Positions 12,223 to 24,700 of a DNA stretch of 64,000 nucleotides are shown one piece after another. Position numbers and translations under genes: made by a program. The stretch is taken from positions 2,965,001 through 3,029,000 of the forward strand of contig JAYKNF010000014.1 in the NCBI GenBank assembly GCA_036172665.1, written 5' to 3'. The first letter of the stretch is position 1; each line of letters opens with the position of its first letter. A model generated the notes under the pieces. The model had not been told where the DNA came from, made no database searches, and was given only the letters and a program-made list of their open reading frames with translations. This DNA comes from Prosopocoilus inquinatus. Its lineage: Eukaryota; Arthropoda; Insecta; Coleoptera; Lucanidae.

Positions 12223-12240
12223 GATGTGGAGTTTTGGGAC
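12215..12240. other. Direct reverse-to-forward orientation switch
   Basis: Reverse-unit sequence (TTAGGTAAGTAAGGAT) runs straight into forward-unit sequence (GATGTG, then GAGTTTTGGGACGCAGC) with no spacer. The two sides share GAT at 12223-12225, consistent with microhomology at the breakpoint. The forward side also lacks several bases of the usual GATGTGAGATACAAAG segment. The corresponding place in copy B (42201-42208) continues in reverse orientation, so this switch is a breakpoint private to copy A. Confidence 0.88.
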
Positions 12241-12549
12241 GCAGCAGGAGCTGGAAATAGTTTTAAACGAAACAACACGTATTAGCGTTGTTCCTGTGCT
12301 GTATCTAATCGATCCTTACTTATCTATCATGTTATTTGACGTTTGGATGGACTCCAGTAACCCTGACGTGAGATACGAAGTTCTCGGACGCAGCAGAAGC
12401 TGGAAATAGTTTTAAACGAAGCAACAGGCATTAGCGTTGTTCCTGTGATGTATCTAATCGATCCTTACTCATCTATCATGTTATTTGACGTTTCGATGGA
12501 CTCCAGTAACTCTGATGTGAGATACGACGTTTCCGGACGCAGCAGAAGC

Positions 12550-14300
12550 TGGAAATAGTATTAAACGAAACAACACGTATTAGCGTTGTTCCTGTGATGT
12601 ATCTAATCGATCCTTACTCATCTATCATGTTATTTGACGTTTGGATGGACTCCAGTAACTAGGATGAGAGATACAAAGATTTCGGACGCAGCAGAAGCTG
12701 GAAATAGTTTTGAACGAAACAACACCTATTAGCGTTGTTCCTGTGATGCATCTAAACGATCCTTACTTATCTAACATGTTATTTAACGTTTGGATACACT
12801 CCAGTAAGTCTGATGTGAGATACAAAGTTTTTGGACGCAGCAGGAGCTGGAAATAGTTTTAAACGAAACAACACGTATTAGCGTTGTTCCTGTGCTGTAT
12901 CTAATCGATACTTACTTATCTATCATGTTATTTGACGTTTCGATGGACTCCAGTAACTCTGATGTGAGATACGAAGTTTTCGGACGCAGCAGAAGCTGGA
13001 AATAGTTTTAAACGAAACAACACGTATTAGCGTTGTTCCGGTGATGTATCTAATCGATCCTTACTCATCTATCATGTTATTTGACGTTTGGATGGACTCC
13101 AGTAACTCTGATGTGAGATACAAAGTTTTTGGACGCAGCAGGAGCTGGAAATAGTTTTAAACGAAACAACACGTATTAGCGTTGTTCCTGTGCTGTATCT
13201 AATCGATCCTTACTTATCTATCATGTTATTTGACGTTTGGATGGACTCCAGTAACTCTGATATGAGATACGACGTTTTCGGACGCAGCAGAAGCTGGAAA
13301 TAGTTTTAAACGAAACAACACGCATTAGCGTTGTTCCTGTGATGTATCTAATCGATCCTTACTCATCTATCATGTTTTTTGACGTTTCGATGGACTCCAG
13401 TAACTCTGATGTGAGATACGACGTTTCCGGACGCAGCAGAAGCTGGAAATAGTATTAAACGAAACAACACGTATTAGCGTTGTTCCTGTGATGTATCTAA
13501 TCGATCCTTACTCATCTATCATGTTACTTGACGTTTGGATGGACTCCAGTAACTAGGATGAGAGATACAAAGATTTCGGACGCAGCAGAAGCTGGAAATA
13601 GTTTTGAACGAAACAACACCTATTAGCGTTGTTCCTGTGATGTATCTAAACGATCCTTACTTATCTAACATGTTATTTAACGTTTGGATACACTCCAGTA
13701 AGTCTGATGTGAGATACAAAGTTTTTGGACGCAGCAGGAGCTGGAAATAGTTTTAAACGAAACAACACGTATTAGCGTTGTTCCTGTGCTGTATCTAATC
13801 GATCCTTACTTATCTATCATGTTATTTGACGTTTGGATGGACTCCAGTAACCCTGACGTGAGATACGAAGTTCTCGGACGCAGCAGAAGCTGGAAATAGT
13901 TTTAAACGAAACAACACGCATTAGCGTTGTTCCTGTGATGTATCTAATCGATCCTTACTCATCTATCATGTTATTTGGCGTTACGATGGACTCCAGTAAC
14001 TTAGATGTGAGATACGAAGTTCTCGGACGCAGCTGAAGCTAGAAATAGTTTTAAACGAAACAACATGCATTAGCGTTGTTCCTGTGATGTATCTAATCGA
14101 TCCTTACTCATCTATCATGTTATTTGGCGTTACGATGGACTCCAGTAACTTAGATGTGAGATACGAAGTTCTCGGACGCAGCTGAAGCTAGAAATAGTTT
14201 TAAATGAAACAACATGCATTAGCGTTGTTCCTGTGATGTATCTAATCGATCCTTACTTATCTATCATGTTATTTGACGTTTGGATGGACTCCAGTAACCC
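12550..14300 (+). repeat. Higher-order repeat block, 6-unit spacing
   Basis: A distinctive run of units (GTATTAAACG start, then AACTAGGATGAG, then GGATACACTCC, then AGTTTTTGG) occurs here and again 894 bp (6 units) later, with marker positions 12661 and 13555. At 13978 and 14127 a GGCGTTACGATGG unit is present as an exact 149 bp tandem duplicate. Most of the block is repeated downstream at about 16270-17000 (offset 3725, exactly 25 units, dropping by 2 bp after the 16388 deletion) and about 18320-18870. Confidence 0.8.
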
Positions 14301-15360
14301 TGACTTGAGATACGAAGTTCTCGGACGCAGCCGAAGCTGGAAATACTTTTAAACGAAACAACACGTATTAGCGTTGTTCCTGTGCTGTATCTAATCGATC
14401 CTTACTTATCTATCATGTTATTTGGCGTTTCGATGGACTCCAGTAGCTCTGATGTGAGATACGACGTTTTCGGACGCAGCAGAAGCTGGAAACAGTTTTA
14501 AACGAAACAACACGCATTAGCGTTGTTCCTGTGATGTATCTAATCGATCCTTACTTAGCTACTATGTTATTTGACGTTTCGATGGACTCAAGTAACTCTA
14601 ATGTGAGATACGACGTTTTCGGACGCAGCAGAAGCTGGAAATAGTTTTAAACGAAACAACACGTATTAGCGCTGTTCCTGTGATGTATATAATCGATCCT
14701 TACTCATCTATCATGTTATTTGACGTTTGGATGGACTCCAGTAACTCTGATGAGAAATACAAAGATTTCGGAAGCAGCAGAAGCTGGAAATAGTTTTGAA
14801 CGAAACACCACCTATTAGCGTTGTTCCTGTGATGTATCTAAACGATCCTTACTTATCTAACATGTTATCTGACGTTTGGATGGACTATAGTAAGTCTGAT
14901 GTGAGATACAAAGTTTTTGGACGCAGCAGGAGCTGGAAATAGTTTTAAACGAAACACCACGTATTAGCGTTGTTCCTGTGCTGTATCTAATCGATCCTTA
15001 CTTATCTATCATGTTATTTAACGTTTGGATACACTCCAGTAAGTCTGATGTGAGATACAAAGTTTTTGGACGCAGCAGGAGCTGGAAATAGTTTCAAACG
15101 AAACAACACGTATTAGCGTTGTTCCTGTGATGTATCTAAACGATCCTTACTTATCTAACATGTTATTTGACGTTTGGATGGACTCCAGTGTGTCTGATGT
15201 GAGATACAAAGTTTTGGGACGCAGCAGGAGCTGGAAATAGTTTTAAACGAAACAACACATATTAGCGTTGTTCCTGTAATGTATCTAATCGATCCTTACT
15301 CATCTATCATGTTATTTGACGTTTGGACAGACTCCAGTAACTCTGATGTGAGATACGAAG
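13555..15360 (+). repeat. Higher-order block repeated at 18321-19975
   Basis: A run of about 12 units recurs downstream in the same order. The offset is 4766 bp before the duplicated GGCGTTACG unit (13978 to 18744) and 4617 bp after it (14127 to 18744; 14551 to 19168). These equal 32 and 31 units minus the 2 bp deletion near 16388. The shared landmark is the rare ACTTAGCTACTATG form at 14551 and 19168. The copies diverge near 15350 and 19970. The downstream copy lacks one of the two tandem GGCGTTACG units. Confidence 0.78.
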
Positions 15361-16385
15361 TTTTCGGACGTAGCAGAAGCTGGAAATAGTTTTAAACGAA
15401 ACAACACGTATTAGCGTTGTTCCTGTGATGTATCTAATCGATCCTTACTCATCTATCATGTTATTTGACGTTTGGATGGACTCCAGTAACTCTGATGTGA
15501 GATACAAATTTTTTGGACGCAGCAGGAGCTGGAAATAGTTTTAAACGAAACAACACGTATTAGCGTTGTTCCTGTGCTGTATCTAATCGATCCTTACTTA
15601 TCTATCATGTTATTTGACGTTTGGATTAACTCCAGTAACTCTGATGTGAGATACGACGTTTTCGGACGCAGCAGAAGCTGGAAATAGTTTTAAACGAAAC
15701 AACACGTATTAGCGTTGTTCCTGTGATGTATCTAATCGATCCTTACTCATCTATCATGTTATTTGACGTTTGTGTGGACTCCAGTAACTCTGATGAGAGA
15801 TACAAAGATTTCGGAAGCAGCAGAAGCTGGAAATACTTTTGAACGATACACCACCTATTAGCGTTGTTCCTGTGATGTATCTAAACGATCCTTACTTATC
15901 TAACATGTTATTTGACGTTTGGATGGACTCCAGTGTGTCTGATGTGAGATACAAAGTTTTGGGAAGCAGCAGGAGCTGGAAATAGTTTTAAAAGAAACAA
16001 CACGTATTAGCGTTGTTCCTGTGCTGTATCTAATCGATCCTTACTTATCTATCATGTTATTTGACGTTTGGATGGACTCCAGTAACCCTGACGTGAGATA
16101 CGAAGTTCTCGGACGCAGCAGAAGCTGGAAATAGTTTTAAACGAAGCAACAGGCATTAGCGTTGTTCCTGTGATGTATCTAATCGATCCTTACTCATCTA
16201 TCATGTTATTTGACGTTTCGATGGACTCCAGTAACTCTGATGTGAGATACGACGTTTCCGGACGCAGCAGAAGCTGGAAATAGTATTAAACGAAACAACA
16301 CGTATTAGCGTTGTTCCTGTGATGTATCTAATCGATCCTTACTCATCTATCATGTTATTTGACGTTTGGATGGACTCCAGTAACT

Positions 16386-18480
16386 AGGATGAGATACAAA
16401 GATTTCGGACGCAGCAGAAGCTGGAAATAGTTTTGAACGAAACAACACCTATTAGCGTTGTTCCTGTGATGTATCTAAACGATCCTTACTTATCTAACAT
16501 GTTATTTAACGTTTGGATACACTCCAGTAAGTCTGATGTGAGATACAAAGTTTTTGGACGCAGCAGGAGCTGGAAATAGTTTTAAACGAAACAACACGTA
16601 TTAGCGTTGTTCCTGTGCTGTATCTAATCGATACTTACTTATCTATCATGTTATTTGACGTTTCGATGGACTCCAGTAACTCTGATGTGAGATACGAAGT
16701 TTTCGGACGCAGCAGAAGCTGGAAATAGTTTTAAACGAAACAACACGTATTAGCGTTGTTCCGGTGATGTATCTAATCGATCCTTACTCATCTATCATGT
16801 TATTTGACGTTTGGATGGACTCCAGTAACTCTGATGTGAGATACAAAGTTTTTGGACGCAGCAGGAGCTGGAAATAGTTTTAAACGAAGCAACACGTATT
16901 AGCGTTGTTCCTGTGCTGTATCTAATCGATCCTTACTTATCTATCATGTTATTTGACGTTTGGATGGACTCCAGTAACTCTGATGTGAGATACGACGTTG
17001 TCGGACGCAGCAGAAGCTGGAAATAGTTTTAAACGAAACAACACGTATTAGCGTTGTTTCTGTGATGTATCTAATCGATCCTTACTCATCTATCATGTTA
17101 TTTGACGTTTGGGTGGACTCCAGTGAGTCTGATGTGAAATACAAAGTTTTGGGACGCAGCAGGAGCTGGAAATAGTTTTAAACGAAACAACACGCATTAG
17201 CGTTGTTCCTGTGATGTATCTAATCGATCCTTACTCATCTATCATGTTATTTGACGTTTCGATGGACTCCAGTAACTCTGATGTGAGATACGACGTTTCC
17301 GGACGCAGCAGAAGCTGGAAATAGTATTAAACGAAACAATACGTATTAGCGTTGTTCCTGTGATGTATCTAATCGATCCTTACTCATCTATCATGTTATT
17401 TGACGTTTGGATGGACTCCAGTAACTAGGATGAGAGATACAAAGATTTCGGACGCAGCAGAAGCTGGAAATAGTTTTGAACGAAACAACACCTATTACCG
17501 TTGTTCCTGTGATGTATCTAAACGATCCTTACTTATCTAACATGTTATTTAACGTTTGGATACACTCCAGTAAGTCTGATGTGAGATACAAAGTTTTTGG
17601 ACGCAGCAGGAGCTGGAAATAGTTTTAAACGAAACAACACGTATTAGCGTTGTTCCTGTGCTGTATCTAATCGATACTTACTTATCTATCATGTTATTTG
17701 ACGTTTCGATGGACTCCAGTAACTCTGATGTGAGATACGAAGTTTTCGGACGCAGCAGAAGCTGGAAATAGTTTTAAACGAAACAACACGTATTAGCGTT
17801 GTTCCGGTGATGTATCTAATCGATCCTTACTCATCTATCATGTTATTTGACGTTTGGATGGACTCCAGTAACTCTGATGTGAGATACAAAGTTTTTGGAC
17901 GCAGCAGGAGCTGGAAATAGTTTTAAACGAAACAACACGTATTAGCGTTGTTCCTGTGCTGTATCTAATCGATCCTTACTTATCTATCATGTTATTTGAC
18001 GTTTGGATGGACTCCAGTAACTCTGATGTGAGATACGACGTTGTCGGACGCAGCAGAAGCTGGAAATAGTTTTAAACGAAACAACACGTATTAGCGTTGT
18101 TTCTGTGATGTATCTAATCGATCCTTACTCATCTATCATGTTATTTGACGTTTGGGTGGACTCCAGTGAGTCTGATGTGAAATACAAAGTTTTGGGACGC
18201 AGCAGGAGCTGGAAATAGTTTTAAACGAAACAACACGCATTAGCGTTGTTCCTGTGATGTATCTAATCGATCCTTACTCATCTATCATGTTATTTGACGT
18301 TTGGATGGACTCCAGTAACTAGGATGAGAGATACAAAGATTTCGGACGCAGCAGAAGCTGGAAATAGTTTTGAACGAAACAACACCTATTACCGTTGTTC
18401 CTGTGATGTATCTAAACGATCCTTACTTATCTAACATGTTATTTAACGTTTGGATACACTCCAGTAATTCTGATGTGAGA
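16386..18480 (+). repeat. 7-unit higher-order repeat, two tandem copies
   Basis: Marker units repeat at 7 x 149 bp. GTTCCGGTG (a rare C to G change) occurs at 16754 and 17797, 1043 bp apart. AACTAGGATG occurs at 16386 and 17427, 1041 bp apart because the first copy lost 2 bp. A third, partial copy begins at the marker at 18321, 6 units further on. The same GTTCCGGTG landmark at 13031 shows that the block derives from the one at 12.5-13.3 kb. Confidence 0.8.
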
Positions 18481-21400
18481 TACAAAGTTTTTGGACGCAG
18501 CAGGAGCTGGAAATAGTTTGAAACGAAACAACACGTATTAGCGTTGTTCCTGTGCTGTATCTAATCGATCCTTACTTATCTATCATGTTATTTGACGTTT
18601 GGATGGACTCCAGTAACCCTGACGTGAGATACGAAGTTCTCGGACGCAGCAGAAGCTGGAAATAGTTTTAAACGAAACAACACGCATTAGCGTTGTTCCT
18701 GTGATGTATCTAATCGATCCTTACTCATCTATCATGTTATTTGGCGTTACGATGGACTCCAGTAACTTAGATGTGAGATACGAAGTTCTCGGACGCAGCT
18801 GAAGCTAGAAATAGTTTTAAACGAAACAACATGCATTAGCGTTGTTCCTGTGATGTATCTAATCGATCCTTACTTATCTATCATGTTATTTGACGTTTGG
18901 ATGGACCCCAGTAACCCTGACTTGAGATACGAAGTTCTCGGACGCAGCCGAAGCTGGAAATAGTCTTAAACGAAACAACACGTATTAGCGTTGTTCCTGT
19001 GCTGTATCTAATCGATCCTTACTTATCTATCATGTTATTTGGCGTTTCGATGGACTCCAGTAGCTCTGATGTGAGATACGACGTTTTCGGACGCAGCAGA
19101 AGCTGGAAATAGTTTTAAACGAAACAACACGCATTAGCGTTGTTCCTGTGATGTATCTAATCGATCCTTACTTAGCTACTATGTTATTTGACGTTTCGAT
19201 GGACTCCAGTAACTCTAATGTGAGATACGACGTTTTCGGACGCAGCAGAAGCTGGAAATAGTTTTAAACGAAACAACACGTATTAGCGTTGTTCCTGTGA
19301 TGTATATAATCGATCCTTACTCATCTATCATGTTATTTGACGTTTGGATGGACTCCAGTAACTCTGATGAGAAATACAAAGATTTCGGAAGCAGCAGAAG
19401 CTGGAAATAGTTTTGAACGAAACACCACCTATTAGCGTTGTTCCTGTGATGTATCTAAACGATCCTTACTTATCTAACATGTTATTTGACGTTTGGATGG
19501 ACTCCAGTATGTCTGATGTGAGATACAAAGTTTTTGGACGCAGCAGGAGCTGGAAATAGTTTTAAACGAAACACCACGTATTAGCGTTGTTCCTGTGCTG
19601 TATCTAATCGATCCTTACTTATCTATCATGTTATTTAACGTTTGGATACACTCCAGTAAGTCTGATGTGAGATACAAAGTTTTTGGACGCAGCAGGAGCT
19701 GGAAATAGTTTTAAACGAAACAACACGTATTAGCGTTGTTCCTGTGGTGTATCTAAACGATCCTTACTTATCTAACATGTTATTTGACGTTTGGATGGAC
19801 TCCAGTGTGTCTGATGTGAGATACAAAGTTTTGGGACGCAGCAGGAGCTGGAAATAGTTATAATCGAAACAACACATATTAGCGTTGTTCCTGTAATGTA
19901 TCTAATCGATCCTTACTCATCTATCATGTTATTTGACGTTTGGACAGACTCCAGTAACTCTGATGTGAGACACAAAGTTATCGGACGCAGCAGAAGCTGG
20001 AAATAGTTTTGAACGAAACAACACGTATTAGCGTTGTTCCTGTGATGTATCTAAACGATCCTTACTTATCTAACATGTTATTTGACGTTTGGATGGACTC
20101 CAGTAACTCTGATGTGAGATACGACGTTTTCGGACGCAGCAGAAGCTGGAAATAGTTTTAAACGAAACAACACGCATTAGCGATGTTCCTGTGATGTATC
20201 TAATCGATCCTTACTTATCTAACATGTTATTTGACGTTTGGATGGACTCCAGTAAGTCTGATGTGAGATAAAAAGTTTTTGGAAGCAGCAGGAGCTGGAA
20301 ATAGTTTTAAACGAAACACCACCTATTAGCGTTGTTCCTGTGATGTATCTAAACGATCCTTACTTATCTAACATGTTATTTGACGTTTGGATGGACTCCA
20401 GTAAGTCTGATGTGAGATACAATGTTTTTGGACGCAGCAGGAGCTGGAAATAGTTTTAAACGAAACACCACGTATTAGCGTTGTTCCTGTGGTGTATCTA
20501 ATCGATCCTTACTTATCTATTATGTTATTTGACGTTTGGATGGACTCCAGTAACCCTGACGTGAGATACGAAGTTCTCGGACGCAGCAGAAGCTGGAAAT
20601 AGTTTTAAACGAAACAACACGCATTAGCGTTGTTCCTGTGAAGTATCTAATCGATCCTTACTCATCTATCATGTTATTTGGCGTTTCGATGGACTCCAGT
20701 AACTTAGATGTGAGATACGAAGTTTTCGGACGCAGCAGGAGCTGGAAATAGTTGTAAACGAAACAACACGTTTTAGCGTTGTTCCTGTGCTGTATCTAAT
20801 CGATCCTTACTTATCTATCATGTTATTTGACGTTTCGATGGGCTCCAGTAACTCTGATGTGAGATACGACGTTTTCGGACGCAGCAGAAGCTGGAAATAG
20901 TTTTAAACGAAACAACACGTTTAAGCGTTGTTCCTGTGCTGTATCTAATAGATCCTTACTTATCTATTATGTTATTTGACGTTTCGATGGGCTCCAGTAA
21001 CTCTGATGTGAGATACGACGTTTTCGGACGCAGCAGAAGCTGGAAATAGTTTTAAACGAAACAACACGCATTAGCGATGTTCCTGTGATGTATCTAATCG
21101 ATCCTTACTTATCTATCATGTTATTTGACGTTTCGATGGGCTCCAGTAACTCTGATGTGAGATTCGACGTTTTCGGACGCAGCAGAAGCTGGAAATAGTT
21201 TTGAACGAAACAACACGCATTAGCGTTGTTCCTGTGATGTATCTAATCGATCCTTACTTAGCTACTATGTTATTTGACGTTTCGATGGACTCCAGTAACT
21301 CTAATGTGAGATACGAAATTTTCGGACGCAGCAGAAGCTGGAAATAGTTTTAAACGAAACAACACGCATTGGCTTTGTTCCTGTGATATATCTAATCGAT

Positions 21401-21799
21401 CCTTACTCATCTATCATGTTATTTGGCGTTTCGATGAACTCCAGTAACTTAGATGTGAGATACGAAGTTCTCGGACCCAGCTGAAGCTAGAAATAGTTTT
21501 AAACGAAACAACACGCATTAGCTTTGTTCCTGTGCTGTATCTAATCGATCCTTACTTATCTATCATGTTATTTGACATTTCGATGGACTCCAGTAACTCT
21601 GATGTGAGATACGATGTTTTCGGACGCAGCAGCAGCTGGAAATAGTTTTAAACGAAACAACACATATTAGCGTTGTTCCTGTAATGTATCTAATCGATCC
21701 TTACTCATCTATCATGTTATTTAACGTTTGGACAGACTCCAGTAACTCTGATGTGAGATACGAAGTTTTTGGACGCAGCAGGAGCTGGAAATAGTTTTA

Positions 21800-24700
21800 A
21801 ACGAAACAACACGTATTAGCGTTGTTCCTGTGCTGTATCTAATCGATCCTTACTTATCTATCATGTTATTTGACGTTTGGGTGGACTCCAGTAACTCTGA
21901 TGAGAGATACAAAGATTTCGGACGCAGCAGAAGCTGGAAATACTTTTGAACGATACACCACCTATTAGCGTTGTTCCTGTGATGTATCTAAACGATCCTT
22001 ACTTATCTAACATGTTATTTGACGTTTAGATGGACTCCAGTGTGTCTGATGTGAGATACAAAGTTTTGGGACGCAGCAGGAGCTGGAAATAGTTTTAAAC
22101 GAAACAACACGTATTAGCGTTGTTCCTGTGATGTATCTAATCGATCCTTACTCATCTATCATGTTATTTGACGTTTGGGTGGACTCCAGTAACTCTGATG
22201 AGAGATACAAAGATTTCGGACGCAGCAGAAGCTGGAAATACTTTTGAACGATACACCACCTATTAGCGTTGTTCCTGTGATGTATCTAAACGATCCTTAC
22301 TTATCTAACATGTTATTTGACGTTTAGATGGACTCCAGTGTGTCTGATGTGAGATACAAAGTTTTGGGACGCAGCAGGAGCTGGAAATAGTTTTAAACGA
22401 AACAACACGTATTAGCGTTGTTCCTGTGCTGTATCTAATCGATCCTTACTTATCTATCATGTTATTTGACGTTTGGATGGACTCCAGTAACCCTGACGTG
22501 AGATACGAAGTTCTCGGACGCAGCAGAAGCTGGAAATAGTTTTAAACGAAGCAACAGGCATTAGCGTTGTTCCTGTGATGTATCTAATCGATCCTTACTC
22601 ATCTATCATGTTATTTGACGTTTCGATGGACTCCAGTAACTCTGATGTGAGATACGACGTTTCCGGACGCAGCAGAAGCTGGAAATAGTATTAAACGAAA
22701 CAACACGTATTAGCGTTGTTCCTGTGATGTATCTAATCGATCCTTACTCATCTATCATGTTATTTGACGTTTGGATGTACTCCAGTAACTAGGATGAGAG
22801 ATACAAAGATTTCATACGCAGCAGAAGCTGGAAATAGTTTTGAACGAAACAACACCTATTAGCGTTGTTCCTGTGATGTATCTAAACGATCCTTACTTAT
22901 CTAACATGTTATTTAACGTTTGGATACACTCCAGTAAGTCTGATGTGAGATACAAAGTTTTTGGACGCAGCAGGAGCTGGAAATAGTTTTAAACGAAACA
23001 ACACGTATTAGCGTTGTCCCTGTGCTGTATCTAATCGATCCTTACTTATCTATCATGTTATTTGACGTTTGGATGGACTCCAGTAACTCTGATGTGAGAT
23101 ACGACGTTTTCGGACGCAGCAGAAGCTGGAAATAGTTTTAAACGAAACAACACGTATTAGCGTTGTTCCTGTGATGTATCTAATCGATCCTTACTCATCT
23201 ATAATGTTATTTGACGTTTGGGTGGACTCCAGTAACTCTGATGAGAGATACAAAGATTTCGGACGCAGCAGAAGCTGGAAATAGTTTTGAACGATACACC
23301 ACCTATTAGCGTTGTTCCTGTGATGTATCTAAACGATCCTTACTTATCTAACATATTATTTGACGTTTGGATGGACTCCAGTGAGTCTGATGTGAGATAC
23401 AAAGTTTTGGGACGCAGCAGGAGCTGGAAATAGTTTTAAACGAAAGAACACGGATTAGCGTTGTTCCTGTGCTGTATCTAATCGATCCTTACTTATCTAT
23501 CATGTTATTTGACGTTTGGATGGACTCCAGTAACCCTGACGTGAGATACGAAGTTCTCGGACGCAGCAGAAGCTGGAAATAGTTTTAAACGAAACAACAC
23601 GCATTAGCGTTGTTCCTGTGATGTATCTAATCGATCCTTACTCATCTATCATGTTATTTGGCGTTACGATGGACTCCAGTAACTTAGATGTGAGATACGA
23701 AGTTCTCGGACGCAGCTGAAGCTAGAAATAGTTTTAAACGAAACAACATGCATTAGCGTTGTTCCTGTGATGTATCTAATCGATCCTTACTTATCTATCA
23801 TGTTATTTGACGTTTGGATGGACTCCAGTAACCCTGACTTGAGATACGAAGTTCTCGGACGCAGCCGAAGCTGGAAATAGTTTTAAACGAAACAACACGT
23901 ATTAGCGTTGTTCCTGTGATGTATCTAATCGATCCTTACTCATCTATCATATTATTTGACTTTTGGATGGACTCCAGTAACTCTGATGTGAGATACAAAG
24001 TTTTTGGACGCAGCAGAAGCTGGAAATAGTTTTGAACGAAACAACACGTATTAGCGTTGTTCCTGTGATGTATCTAATCGATCCTTACTTAGCTACTATG
24101 TTATTTGACGTTTCGATGGACTCCAGTAACTCTAATGTGAGATACGAAATTTTCGGACGCAGCAGCAGCTGGAAATAGTTTGAAACGAAACAACACATAT
24201 TAGCGTTGTTCCTGTGATGTATCTAATCGATCCTTACTCATCTATCATGTTATTTGACGTTTGGATGGACTCCAGCAAGTCTGATGTGAGATACAAAGTT
24301 TTTGGACGCAGCAGGAGCTGGAAATAGTTTTAAACGAAACAACACGTATTAGCGTTGTTCCTGTGCTGTATCTAATCGATAATTACTTACCTATCATGTT
24401 ATTTGACGTTTCGATGGACTCCAGTAACTCTGATGTGAGATACGAAGTTTTCGGACGCAGCAGAAGCTGGAAATAGTTTTAAACGAAACAACACGTATTA
24501 GCGTTGTTCCTGTGCTGTATCTAATCGATACTTACTTGTCTATCATGTTATTTGACGTTTCGATGGACTCCAGTAACTCTGATGTGAGATACGAAGTTTT
24601 CGGACGCAGCAGAAGCTGGAAATAGTTTTAAACGAAACAACACGTATTAGCGTTGTTCCTGTGATGTATCTAATCGATCCTTACTCATCTATCATGTTAT

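Noticed and set aside
12224..12409. Plus-strand open frames of 61-83 codons (also 29354, 47148, 52436 and 62275)
   Set aside because: Satellite read-through, created by junctions or deletions. The peptides are just the unit translated with a frame shift at each unit.
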